From the NCBI GenBank assembly GCA_002376715.1, contig DFOK01000093.1, positions 1 to 18,646 of the forward strand: DNA of 18,646 nt, in the 5' to 3' direction. Source of the stretch: Bacteroidales bacterium UBA3543 (GTDB taxonomy: Bacteria; Bacteroidota; Bacteroidia; Bacteroidales; UBA932). The position numbers and the translations under genes were made by a program. The notes under the pieces were generated by a model, which made no database searches, was not told the DNA's origin, and worked only from the letters and a program-made list of their open reading frames with translations. Positions 6,808 through 13,956 of the stretch are shown piece after piece (the first letter of the stretch is position 1; each line of letters starts with the position of its first letter).

Positions 6808-8901
6808 CTATTTCATACCGAGCTTCTCGAGAAGGGCCTCCGGCTTGGGATCCCTTCCGCGGAAGTTGCGGAATAATACATCGGCATCTTCGATGCCTCC
6901 TCTGGAGAGGATTTTATCGCGGAATTCAGCAGCCACCTCTCTGTTGAAAATGCCTCTCTCCTTGAAGAGCGAGAAAGCATCAGCTTCCAGTACTTCAGCC
7001 CATTTATAGGAGTAGTAGCCGGCGGCATATCCTCCTGAGAAAATATGGCTGAAAGAAGGCGAAAAGACGATACCTTCGATTGCAGGCAGTACGGCCGAAT
7101 TCGCAAGAACTCCCTGCTCATACTCCACTACAGAGGCTTCAGGCACAGATGTGACATTATGCCAGGACATATCGGTAAGCCCGTAGTTGAGCTGACGTAC
7201 GTTCATATATCCTGCGAGGAAATTCTTTGCTGCAATAATTTTATCGATCAGATCCTGAGGAATTACCTCGCCTGTCTGGTAATGCTTCGCAAAAGAGTTC
7301 AGATACTCCGGCTCGTATGCCCAGTTTTCCATAATCTGAGAGGGAAGTTCCACAAAGTCGCGGGCGACGTTGGTGCCTGTTAAAGTACTATAAGTACCCT
7401 CTGCCAGTATACCGTGGAGCGCGTGCCCGAATTCGTGAAGGATAGTGGTGAATTCATAGAAGGTAATCAGAGATGGAGTATCGGAAGTAGGTTTGGTGAA
7501 ATTAGTTACCAATGACACATGAGGTCTCTCCTCGACGCCGTTGTAGAAGCCCTGCTCCCTGAAGGAGGTCATCCATGCGCCGCCTCTCTTGCTCTCGCGT
7601 GGGAAATAGTCAATGTAGAGCAGAGACATAAATCTGTCGTTCTCATCCTTTACTTCGAATACCTTTACGTCGGGATGATATACGGGCAATTTAGGATTTT
7701 CTTCGAATTTCAGTCCATAGAGGCGTTCGGCCAGGTCAAAAATGGCCGCCTGGACACTTGAGAGCTCGAAATAGGGCTTGAGCAGCTCTTCATTCAGCGA
7801 ATATCTCTCTTCCTGGAATTTTTCCGACCAGTATGAGAAATCCCAGGGCATCAGTTGTTCTTCGAAGCCGTTGGCTTTGGCATAGGCCTGGATTTCGGCT
7901 ACGTCACGTCTTGCAAAAGGAAGGGATTTCTGCATCAGATCGGCAAGGAAATTATTAACTGTGGCGGGGTTTTTAGCCATTCTATCCTCAAGTGCATAAT
8001 CGGCATAGGTCTCATACCCCAGCAGCTGAGCTATGCGGATGCGGAGATCCACTATCTTCCGGATATTTGCAGTATTGTCAAACTCTCCGCCTATGCATTT
8101 GCTGTTGTATGCTTTCCAGATTTGTTCACGCAGCTCGCGGCGGGTGCTGTACTTCAGGAAGGGACTGTAGCTCGGCTGATCGAGGGTAAAGACCCATCCC
8201 TCTTTGCCTTTGGCCTGCGCATCTGCTGCAGCCATTTCCCTGACATAGTCGGGAAGGCCGGCAAGGTCGGCCTCGTCAGTGATATTAAGTATATATGCAT
8301 TAGTGGCATTGAGTACATTGCGTCCGAATGTGAGGGTGGTAATTGAAAGTTCCTCCTGCAGTCGTGCGTATTCTGCCTTTTTGTCGTCCGGAAGGTTGGC
8401 TCCGTTACGGGTGAAGGATTTGTAGCTCTCTTCCAGCAGTTTTGCCTGCTCCTGGTTGAGTTGAAGGCTATCTTTCATCTCATAGACTGCCTTTACCTTT
8501 TGGAAAAGCACGGGGTTGAGGATGATGGACATGCTGTATTCGGTCATCATAGGGGCGACCTCTTCGGCAATTTTCTGCATCTCCGCATTGGTGCAGGCTT
8601 GATTGAGGTTGAAGAATATGCCCGCAACGGTATTGAGTGTGCGTCCGGAAGTGTTGAGTGGCTCTATGGTATTGGCAAAAGTAGGTTCTTCGGTATTGTC
8701 TGCAATGAGCTGAATCTCGGCTTTGGCCTCTTCGATGGCTGCAATGAATGCAGGTTTGTAGTGCTCTATTTTGATTTTGTCGAAGGCCGGAGCCTGATAG
8801 GGATGTCTGGATGTTTGTAGCAAAGGATTTTCTTTCATTGTGCAGGAAATAAGCATCAGAGCGGCAAGTGATGCCGCAGTCAGTGTTTTGGTTAGTTTCA
8901 T
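6808..8901 (-). CDS. dcp: M3-family metallopeptidase lipoprotein (Dcp/oligopeptidase A-like)
   Basis: This is a zinc oligopeptidase of family M3, close to peptidyl-dipeptidase Dcp and oligopeptidase A. It cleaves short peptides, here probably in the periplasm or on the membrane, because the N-terminus is a lipoprotein signal with a good lipobox (LMLISC, C20, then TMKENP). The 697 residues fit the family (about 680-700). The zinc site is H489-E-F-G-H493 with a third ligand E518, 25 residues after the second histidine, as in thimet oligopeptidase. The Dcp-like late region (FSHIFSGGYAAGYYSYKWAEV) is also present. The gene is 58 bases downstream of the zinc-ribbon gene and has an exact TAnnTTTG element in between. 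The symbol dcp is family-level: substrate preference (dipeptidyl release or endopeptidase) cannot be told from sequence. Confidence 0.94.
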   Translation of the reverse strand: MKLTKTLTAASLAALMLISCTMKENPLLQTSRHPYQAPAFDKIKIEHYKPAFIAAIEEAKAEIQLIADNTEEPTFANTIEPLNTSGRTLNTVAGIFFNLNQACTNAEMQKIAEEVAPMMTEYSMSIILNPVLFQKVKAVYEMKDSLQLNQEQAKLLEESYKSFTRNGANLPDDKKAEYARLQEELSITTLTFGRNVLNATNAYILNITDEADLAGLPDYVREMAAADAQAKGKEGWVFTLDQPSYSPFLKYSTRRELREQIWKAYNSKCIGGEFDNTANIRKIVDLRIRIAQLLGYETYADYALEDRMAKNPATVNNFLADLMQKSLPFARRDVAEIQAYAKANGFEEQLMPWDFSYWSEKFQEERYSLNEELLKPYFELSSVQAAIFDLAERLYGLKFEENPKLPVYHPDVKVFEVKDENDRFMSLLYIDYFPRESKRGGAWMTSFREQGFYNGVEERPHVSLVTNFTKPTSDTPSLITFYEFTTILHEFGHALHGILAEGTYSTLTGTNVARDFVELPSQIMENWAYEPEYLNSFAKHYQTGEVIPQDLIDKIIAAKNFLAGYMNVRQLNYGLTDMSWHNVTSVPEASVVEYEQGVLANSAVLPAIEGIVFSPSFSHIFSGGYAAGYYSYKWAEVLEADAFSLFKERGIFNREVAAEFRDKILSRGGIEDADVLFRNFRGRDPKPEALLEKLGMK

Positions 8902-8930
8902 ATTTTGCGTAATAATTTGTTTCAGAATTT

Positions 8931-8938
8931 CAAAGTTA
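8931..8938 (-). promoter_or_regulatory. Putative promoter -7 element for M3 peptidase
   Basis: Read on the minus strand this is TAACTTTG, an exact match to the Bacteroidetes -7 consensus TAnnTTTG, 29 bases before the peptidase start codon. A TTTG run occurs at 8951-8954 but is 12 bases away rather than the usual 19-21, so the -33 element is poor. This promoter would drive the peptidase, nitroreductase and umuDC run. Confidence 0.5.
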
Positions 8939-8959
8939 GCGAATTTAAGTCAAAAAAAC

Positions 8960-9313
8960 TCATTCCTTGGATGAGAAATGCACTTCGCCGTTGGCGGAAT
9001 AATAATAACAATATTCGTAGATGTGGTAGCACGTGCGTCCGAGAATTCGTTTATCCATCGAAGTAAAATGAGTGAAATCGAAAGTGAGCATGCTCAACTC
9101 TCTGGTGCCGATACTCTCAATGCCTTCGGCAAGCAGAGAACGTATGATTTCGCGGTTGCGCGAAAGTATGCGGTTTACCCGATTCATCCCTTTGTTACGC
9201 TCCCTGCGGAGATAATTGTGATAATCGTTCCTGCAACCGTCGCAGCAGAAGACCTTGTCGCTCCTCCCCGTGAATATTTCGCCACATCTCTTACAGTTTC
9301 TTTTTGTATCCAT
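8960..9313 (-). CDS. Small zinc-ribbon protein of unknown function
   Basis: I recognise no named family. The 117-residue protein opens with a cysteine cluster typical of a zinc ribbon: C7-x2-C10, then C23, C24 and C27 within KVFCCDGCRNDYHNYLRRE. The segment with a spaced CxxC pair and a CRNDYHN-like end resembles small zinc-finger proteins found in many Bacteroidota, often annotated hypothetical. A basic stretch follows (about 36-56, RRERNKGMNRVNRILSRNRE), then a helix (EIIRSLLAEGI), and a C-terminal part rich in Tyr, Phe and Cys (CYHIYEYCYYY). No signal peptide or membrane segment is seen, so it is probably cytoplasmic and perhaps nucleic-acid binding (inference). It is divergent from ssb and upstream of the M3 peptidase gene on the same strand. 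Confidence 0.8.
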   Translation of the reverse strand: MDTKRNCKRCGEIFTGRSDKVFCCDGCRNDYHNYLRRERNKGMNRVNRILSRNREIIRSLLAEGIESIGTRELSMLTFDFTHFTSMDKRILGRTCYHIYEYCYYYSANGEVHFSSKE

Positions 9314-9502
9314 AAAGATCTTCTGTTTAAATTGATATTTAGTTTATTTTTAATGACAAAAATACTCGAAAATATTTACAAGTAGCTGTTGAAAAAGCAA
9401 TTTTAACGTATTAAAACATATCAAAACGGATATAAATGTTTAGAGTATTGATAGTGGCTCCTGATCTCTTTTTCTTTGCCTTTGAAATAAAAACCAATTA
9501 TT
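9314..9502. other. Divergent intergenic region, zinc-ribbon gene / ssb
   Basis: These 189 A/T-rich bases hold no supported ORF. They should carry promoters in both directions. The minus-strand -7 candidate is listed separately. For ssb, no exact TAnnTTTG was found; the nearest are TGCCTTTG (9477-9484) and TTTCTTTG (9471-9478), each off by one base. The ssb start codon is preceded by the A/T-rich leader typical of the phylum. Confidence 0.4.
9357..9364 (-). promoter_or_regulatory. Putative -7 element for the zinc-ribbon gene
   Basis: On the minus strand it reads TATTTTTG, an exact match to TAnnTTTG, 43 bases before the start codon of the zinc-ribbon gene. No clear -33 TTTG is present at 19-21 bases. 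The region is very A/T-rich, so a chance match is possible. Confidence 0.35.
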
Positions 9503-9841
9503 ATGAAAAGTACATTTATCAATCGGGTAGAATTGAAAGGACATGTAGGCCACGACCCGAAAATCAATGACGTGGGTGACTCACAGGTTGCCAGATTCTC
9601 TCTTGCGACCAATGAGACATTCAAGGACAAAAAAGGCGAAATTAAGGAGGAGACCACCTGGCACAACATTACAGCCTGGAGCGGACGTAATATTGCTGAT
9701 TTTTCGCTCATACGCAAAGGCCTTCTGGTCTCGGTCATAGGGCGCATTCGCAATGTCAGGTACACATCCAGCAGCGGTGACGAACGGCAGTTTATGGAGA
9801 TTTTGGCCAGCAAAGTGACCGTAGTGCCTCCGGCGGAGTAG
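9503..9841 (+). CDS. ssb: Single-stranded DNA-binding protein, short form
   Basis: This is an OB-fold single-stranded DNA-binding protein of 112 residues. The family start (FINRVELKGHVGHDPKI), the central ARFSLATNE strand, the TTWHNITAWSGRNIADF motif with its ssDNA-stacking tryptophans, and the VIGRIRNVRY strand are all present. The protein ends at TVVPPAE right after the OB fold. It lacks the Gly/Pro-rich linker and the acidic tip (DDDIPF-like) by which normal SSBs recruit repair and replication partners. This suggests a paralogue next to a full-length housekeeping SSB elsewhere, rather than the replicative SSB. No frameshift is evident: the stop is followed by a normal intergenic region with a hairpin. 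It is separated by 111 bases from cysS. Confidence 0.9.
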   Translation: MKSTFINRVELKGHVGHDPKINDVGDSQVARFSLATNETFKDKKGEIKEETTWHNITAWSGRNIADFSLIRKGLLVSVIGRIRNVRYTSSSGDERQFMEILASKVTVVPPAE

Positions 9842-9861
9842 TGCGGTCTTACATTTTGGCT

Positions 9862-9901
9862 CAACTTTCGGCAATAGCGAGCCGAATATTGCCGAAAGTT
9901 G
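9862..9901 (+). terminator. Perfect 15-bp hairpin downstream of ssb
   Basis: Arms 9862-9876 (caactttcggcaata) and 9887-9901 (tattgccgaaagttg) are perfectly complementary around the 10-base loop gcgagccgaa. The position 20 bases after the ssb stop suggests a terminator, but only a short AT-rich stretch (ttaaattt) follows instead of a T-run. An alternative 5-bp pairing of ggctc (9858-9862) with gagcc (9879-9883) would be mutually exclusive with the main stem. Confidence 0.6.
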
Positions 9902-9902
9902 T

Positions 9903-9910
9903 TAAATTTG
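9903..9910 (+). promoter_or_regulatory. Putative -7 element for cysS
   Basis: TAAATTTG is an exact match to the Bacteroidetes -7 consensus TAnnTTTG and lies 42 bases before the cysS ATG, immediately after the hairpin. No TTTG is found 19-21 bases upstream, because that stretch is inside the hairpin. The first operator-like repeat (9908-9923) overlaps its 3' end. Confidence 0.45.
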
Positions 9911-9945
9911 TAGTTTACTGCAACCAACATTGTAGTTTAGTGCAA
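9908..9945 (+). repeat. Two tandem operator-like 16-bp repeats before cysS
   Basis: Copy 1 (9908-9923, TTGTAGTTTACTGCAA) and copy 2 (9930-9945, TTGTAGTTTAGTGCAA) differ at one base and are offset by 22 bases, about two helical turns. Copy 1 is itself an imperfect dyad, TTGTAG-TTTA-CTGCAA. The pair lies between the -7 candidate and the cysS start codon, as a repressor site or leader RNA element would. Function is not known. Confidence 0.5.
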
Positions 9946-9952
9946 AAAACAG

Positions 9953-11437
9953 ATGATTATGGCTCGTGATTTATTTCTCTACGATACCCTCAAAAGGGAA
10001 AAACGCATCTTTAAACCTGTAAATCCCGGTTATGTCGGAATGTATGTCTGCGGCCCCACTGTATATGGTGACCCACATCTCGGCCATGCTAGACCCGCCA
10101 TTACTTTCGATTTGCTTTTCCGGCTATTCAGACACCTGGGCTACAAAGTGAGATATGTGAGCAATATAACCGATGTCGGCCACCTGGAAAATGATGCCGA
10201 CACAGGTGAGGACAAGATTGCAAAAAAAGCCCGTCTTGAGGCTTTGGAGCCTATGGAGGTGGTACAAACCTATACATTGAGATACCATGAGGCAATGAAG
10301 CAACTCAATGTGCTGCGTCCTTCAATTGAGCCCAGGGCTTCAGGCCACATCATCGAACAGATCGAGCTTGTCAAAACCATTCTCGATGCCGGATACGCCT
10401 ATATCAGCAATGGATCAGTCTATTTTGACGTTGAAAAGTATGATCGTGTACACACGTATGGAGTACTTTCAGGTCGTATCATCGATGATATGATGGCCGG
10501 TTCCCGCGAACTGGACGGTCAGGATGACAAACGTTCGCCCAATGATTTCGCCCTTTGGAAAAAGGCCCCGCCCGAGCATATCATGCGCTGGCCTTCTCCA
10601 TGGAGTGTAGGCTTTCCCGGTTGGCATCTCGAGTGCTCGGCAATGAGCGAAAAGTATCTCGGAGAGGAGTTTGATATTCACGGCGGCGGTATGGACCTGA
10701 TATTTCCCCACCATGAATGTGAATTGGCTCAGAATGTCGCCTCACGCGGCAAGGGCGGTGTCAACTACTGGGTGCATAACAATCTAATCACCATCAATGG
10801 ACAGAAAATGGGTAAGTCCAAAGGCAACTTCATCACACTCGAAGAGTTGTTTGCGGGTAAACACGAAGCCCTGGATCAGCCATACTCGCCTATGACCATA
10901 AGGTTTTTCATCCTTCAGGCACATTACAGGAGTACTCTGGATTTCAGCAACGAGGCTTTGCAAGCTGCCGAAAAGGGGCTCAAACGCCTTATGCAGGCGG
11001 CCAAGGATGTCGTTTCACTTAAACATTCGGCTGACGCTCCCGTACTTAAGCAGGTGGCTTCCATCAAAGAGGAGGTCTATCAGGCATTGCTCGACGATAT
11101 TAATACACCTGTGGCTCTCTCCTCTCTTTTCGAGGCAGTGAAGATTGTAAATGGTGCAAAAGACAGAGGCGAGGTGCTCAATGATGCCGATTACGATACA
11201 CTGGCCAAACTCTTTACGGAGATTGTATCGGATGTGTTGGGTTTGACTGATGACCGTCAGGACTCAGCTGCAGAGTCGGTCATAGGTGGTCTCATGGAGA
11301 TGATAATTGAGAGCCGCAATGCAGCAAAAGCTGCAAAGAACTGGGCTGAAAGCGACCGGATCAGGGATGAGCTCAAAGCGATCGGGATCCAAATCAAGGA
11401 TACCAAAGAGGGTACCGAGTGGGAGCTTACCAAATAA
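9953..11437 (+). CDS. cysS: Cysteinyl-tRNA synthetase
   Basis: This is a class I aminoacyl-tRNA synthetase that charges tRNA-Cys with cysteine in the cytoplasm. It has 494 residues. The HIGH motif is H42-L-G-H45 in CGPTVYGDPHLGHARP and the KMSKS motif is K285-M-G-K-S289. The four zinc ligands that recognise the cysteine thiol are all present: C33, C228 (HLECSAMS), H253 and E257 (PHHECE). C228-to-H253 spacing equals that of E. coli C209-H234. A DALR domain and a C-terminal tRNA-binding region (about 330-490) complete the protein. An alternative ATG two codons later (9959) would give MARDLFLYDTL; the true start is undecided. The 3' end overlaps the convergent OsmC-family gene by 11 bases. Confidence 0.97.
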   Translation: MIMARDLFLYDTLKREKRIFKPVNPGYVGMYVCGPTVYGDPHLGHARPAITFDLLFRLFRHLGYKVRYVSNITDVGHLENDADTGEDKIAKKARLEALEPMEVVQTYTLRYHEAMKQLNVLRPSIEPRASGHIIEQIELVKTILDAGYAYISNGSVYFDVEKYDRVHTYGVLSGRIIDDMMAGSRELDGQDDKRSPNDFALWKKAPPEHIMRWPSPWSVGFPGWHLECSAMSEKYLGEEFDIHGGGMDLIFPHHECELAQNVASRGKGGVNYWVHNNLITINGQKMGKSKGNFITLEELFAGKHEALDQPYSPMTIRFFILQAHYRSTLDFSNEALQAAEKGLKRLMQAAKDVVSLKHSADAPVLKQVASIKEEVYQALLDDINTPVALSSLFEAVKIVNGAKDRGEVLNDADYDTLAKLFTEIVSDVLGLTDDRQDSAAESVIGGLMEMIIESRNAAKAAKNWAESDRIRDELKAIGIQIKDTKEGTEWELTK

Positions 11438-11834
11438 AATTCACTACTTTTTTAATAGCCGGATCGATACTGTTAGCCACCGGGCAGGTTTTTGCAGAAT
11501 TGATTATGAGGGTCTTCTCCTTTTGAGAGTACTCCATGCCCTCAGGGAATTTTATGTCAAGACGTAGTTCCACAACACGGCGGGGATTTGTACCCATAAT
11601 CTTTTCAGTGGTTATGGTGGTACCGTCAATATTGAAGCCGTAGGTACGGGCAGTCATTCCGATTATGGTCAGCATACAGCTGCCGAGTGAGGTGGCAAAA
11701 AGGTCGGTGGGGGAGAATAAAAGTCCGTCTCCGTTGTTGTCTTTTGGGGCGCTGGTGATGAGTTTGCTGCCGGAGTCAAGATGTTCCGCCTCAGTACGCA
11801 GGTTACCCAGATAGATAGTCTTGATGAATGTCAT
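11427..11834 (-). CDS. OsmC/Ohr-family peroxide-resistance protein
   Basis: This is a 135-residue OsmC-like protein. Members of the family reduce organic hydroperoxides with a pair of cysteines; here C53 (SLGSCMLT) and C117 (AKTCPVANSI) stand at the two expected positions. The motif FSPTDLFATSLGSC (about 40-53) is the family's core helix. The protein is cytoplasmic, with no signal peptide. It lies 14 bases downstream of rpoN on the same strand and is likely co-transcribed, and it overlaps the 3' end of cysS by 11 bases. Whether it belongs to OsmC, Ohr or the YhfA-like group cannot be settled by eye; the lone domain and the sequence around C117 fit YhfA/OsmC best. Confidence 0.9.
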   Translation of the reverse strand: MTFIKTIYLGNLRTEAEHLDSGSKLITSAPKDNNGDGLLFSPTDLFATSLGSCMLTIIGMTARTYGFNIDGTTITTEKIMGTNPRRVVELRLDIKFPEGMEYSQKEKTLIINSAKTCPVANSIDPAIKKVVNFIW

Positions 11835-11848
11835 GATTTCGTGAATAA

Positions 11849-13255
11849 TTATAATAATTCCACTCTTTGTTTGGCTACGGGTATGCCCAGTTGGTCGCGA
11901 TATTTGGCAACCGTACGTCTGGCAACCTTGTAACCCTTTTCCGAAAGGGCTTCAACTATGCTCTCGTCCGTCAATGGAGAGGTTTTGTCCTCGTTGTCGA
12001 TAATCTGAACGAGTACATTTTTAATCTCGCGTGTGGAAACTTCCTCTCCATCTTCATTGAGAAGGCCTTCGGAAAAGAAATATTTCAGCGGATAAATACC
12101 GAAATGTGTTTGGATATACTTGCAATTGACCACTCTGGAGATGGTCGAAATATCGAGATTGGCCTTTTCAGCAATGTTGCGGAGTACCATTGGCTTGAGT
12201 TTGGTCTCGTCACCATCCATAAAGTATTCCCTCTGGAAATCTATTATGGCGTTCATTGTGTTCTGCAAAGTGTTTTGACGCTGCTTTATAGCTTCGATGA
12301 ACCATTTGGCATCGTCGAGTTTCTTTTTTACAAATACCACTGCATCTTTGCCCGCTTTGGTGTTTGCGTTAGAACCCTTGATCAACATATCCGCGTAGCG
12401 TTTGTTTACTCTAAGCTCCGGTATGGAGTATCGGGGCATTGACATTACCAGTTCGCCTTCTCTGAGTTCCAGTATAAAATCCGGGATCACCTGCTGGGTT
12501 TGCTCCGAATAGGAATCGTCAATCTGGCCGCCCGGACGGGGATTAAGGCGCTGTATCTCTTCGATGGCCTCCTTGAGTTCATCACTGGTGATACCCAGCC
12601 GCGACATGATTTTGGGATAGTGTTTTCGGGAGAATTCATTGAAATAGTCCTGAAGAATGGTCTCGGCAAGTTGTTGTGAGGGAGTCTGGTTTTTGGCGGC
12701 AATTTGCAGCAGGAGACACTCTCTAAGGTCTCTTGCACCAACACCTACCGGCTCAAACTCCTGTATTATGAAGAGAATCTCCTCAAGTTCATCTTCGGTA
12801 GTTTCAATGCCCAGACGGAAAGCAATATCATCAGTAAGAGAGTCCAGATCGCGCCTGAGGTAGCCGTCGTCCTCAAGCATTCCTATCATGAAGGTAGCAA
12901 TTTGCCTCTTTCTATCGTCCAGCGAGCAGAAACCTAGTTGTTTTATAAGATTCTGGTGAAAGCTTTCCTGGACGGAAAATGTGTTATATTGAGGCTTGAG
13001 ATCTTTACCCTGATTATTGACATGAAGTTTATAAGAGGGTGTAGGATCATCCCTATCGTATGAGTCTAGGGCAACATTCGCTGCCTCCTCTTCCTCGGAT
13101 TCAGGTATCACTTCATCCAGGACAGGATTCTCTTCAATCTCCCTCTGTATCTTTTGCTCCAGTTCCAACATGGGAAGCTCCAGAAGTTTGATGGTCTGAA
13201 TCTGGAGCGGAGAGAGCTTTGTGGTCTGTGTCTGTTGTAATGTCTGCTTTAACAT
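11849..13255 (-). CDS. rpoN: RNA polymerase sigma-54 factor RpoN
   Basis: This is the alternative sigma factor that directs RNA polymerase to -24/-12 promoters and needs AAA+ activators. From the chosen start it has 468 residues. Region I is the glutamine-rich QTLQQTQTTKLSPLQIQTIKLLELP; an acidic region II follows (PESEEEEAANVALDSYDRDD); the core-binding domain runs about 95-290; a helix-turn-helix lies near DISTISRVVNCKYIQTHFG. The C-terminal RpoN box ARRTVAKYRD (about 445-454) binds the -24 element. An ATG 13 codons upstream (13294) is open but encodes a non-family segment (MSKRWKNYYLCYE) and overlaps the promoter region, so 13255 is preferred. OsmC-family gene follows by 14 bases. Confidence 0.96.
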   Translation of the reverse strand: MLKQTLQQTQTTKLSPLQIQTIKLLELPMLELEQKIQREIEENPVLDEVIPESEEEEAANVALDSYDRDDPTPSYKLHVNNQGKDLKPQYNTFSVQESFHQNLIKQLGFCSLDDRKRQIATFMIGMLEDDGYLRRDLDSLTDDIAFRLGIETTEDELEEILFIIQEFEPVGVGARDLRECLLLQIAAKNQTPSQQLAETILQDYFNEFSRKHYPKIMSRLGITSDELKEAIEEIQRLNPRPGGQIDDSYSEQTQQVIPDFILELREGELVMSMPRYSIPELRVNKRYADMLIKGSNANTKAGKDAVVFVKKKLDDAKWFIEAIKQRQNTLQNTMNAIIDFQREYFMDGDETKLKPMVLRNIAEKANLDISTISRVVNCKYIQTHFGIYPLKYFFSEGLLNEDGEEVSTREIKNVLVQIIDNEDKTSPLTDESIVEALSEKGYKVARRTVAKYRDQLGIPVAKQRVELL

Positions 13256-13262
13256 TTCATAA

Positions 13263-13270
13263 CAAAGGTA
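13263..13270 (-). promoter_or_regulatory. Putative rpoN promoter -7 element
   Basis: On the minus strand it reads TACCTTTG, an exact TAnnTTTG match, with ATTG (one mismatch to TTTG) 21 bases upstream at 13292-13295. The rpoN ATG begins 8 bases downstream of its last base, so transcription would start within a few bases of the start codon. Confidence 0.55.
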
Positions 13271-13300
13271 ATAATTTTTCCATCGTTTTGACAATTTGGT

Positions 13301-13308
13301 TATCTTTG
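13301..13308 (+). promoter_or_regulatory. Putative ECF sigma gene promoter -7 element
   Basis: TATCTTTG is an exact match to TAnnTTTG, with TTTC (one mismatch to TTTG) 20 bases upstream at 13277-13280. The ECF start codon lies 21 bases past its 5'-most downstream base. The spacer overlaps that of the opposing rpoN promoter, so the two may compete for polymerase. Confidence 0.55.
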
Positions 13309-13328
13309 GGCCATAATATCACGGAGTA

Positions 13329-13907
13329 ATGAGCACTTATCGTAAATGGGAACAAGATGTTATCCGCTCGCTTTCGACTGCGATCAAGTCGTCGAGTAAG
13401 GATGCGTTTGAAGTGCTTTTCAAAGCGGAATTTGAGAATATACGTTTCTTTATTTTCCACTATACGGGAGATTCGGATGTAGCAGCGGATTTGGCGCAGG
13501 ATACATTCCTCACATTATGGGATACGAGACAACGCATTGATCCTAAGCAGAATTTGCGCTCATATTTATACACTATTGCTCGCAACAAAGCTCTTAACCA
13601 TTTGAGTATGCTTCGTACAAGAATGACTGATTCTATTGAACGTTCGGGTTTTGACAATATGATCGGAGCATTGACGGACGACAGTCTGGCTTCAATAATT
13701 GATTCGCTGGACATGAAAAGGATCATAGAGGTTACCTATAATGAACTACCGGACCTCGTCAGAACGATTTTTGTCATGAGTAGGAAAGAGGGACTTTCTT
13801 ATGAGGAAATTGCCCGCAAACTGGAGATTTCGGTGAAAAAAGTGGAGTTTAACATCTCTAAAGCCTTGAAGATATTTCGAAAAAAATTGATAGTTTTCCA
13901 ACAATAA
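13329..13907 (+). CDS. ECF-type RNA polymerase sigma-70 factor
   Basis: This is a 192-residue extracytoplasmic-function sigma factor of the kind paired with FecR anti-sigma proteins in Bacteroidota. Region 2 spans about 25-95, with the core-binding and -10-recognition helix (DVAADLAQDTFLTLWDTRQ, then NLRSYLYTIARNKALNHL). Region 4 spans about 130-188, with a helix-turn-helix (LSYEEIARKLEISVKKVEFNISKAL). No region 1.1, region 3 or C-terminal extension is seen. It should be held inactive by the FecR-like protein encoded 49 bases downstream. It diverges from rpoN across 73 bases (counted from the preferred rpoN start). Its target promoters are unknown; the following redox genes are the obvious candidates (inference). 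Confidence 0.94.
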   Translation: MSTYRKWEQDVIRSLSTAIKSSSKDAFEVLFKAEFENIRFFIFHYTGDSDVAADLAQDTFLTLWDTRQRIDPKQNLRSYLYTIARNKALNHLSMLRTRMTDSIERSGFDNMIGALTDDSLASIIDSLDMKRIIEVTYNELPDLVRTIFVMSRKEGLSYEEIARKLEISVKKVEFNISKALKIFRKKLIVFQQ

Positions 13908-13956
13908 TTTAGGGAACTGTTTAGTGTTTCTGTATTAATTGTAAAAAAAGTAAGAA

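Noticed and set aside
7855..8346. Plus-strand open frame of 163 codons inside the M3 peptidase gene
   Set aside because: It lies wholly opposite a conserved peptidase and shows no protein family signal.
13256..13294. Longer rpoN start at 13294
   Set aside because: The added 13 residues are not seen at sigma-54 N-termini, whereas MLKQTLQQ at 13255 is typical. The extension would also cover the promoter elements.
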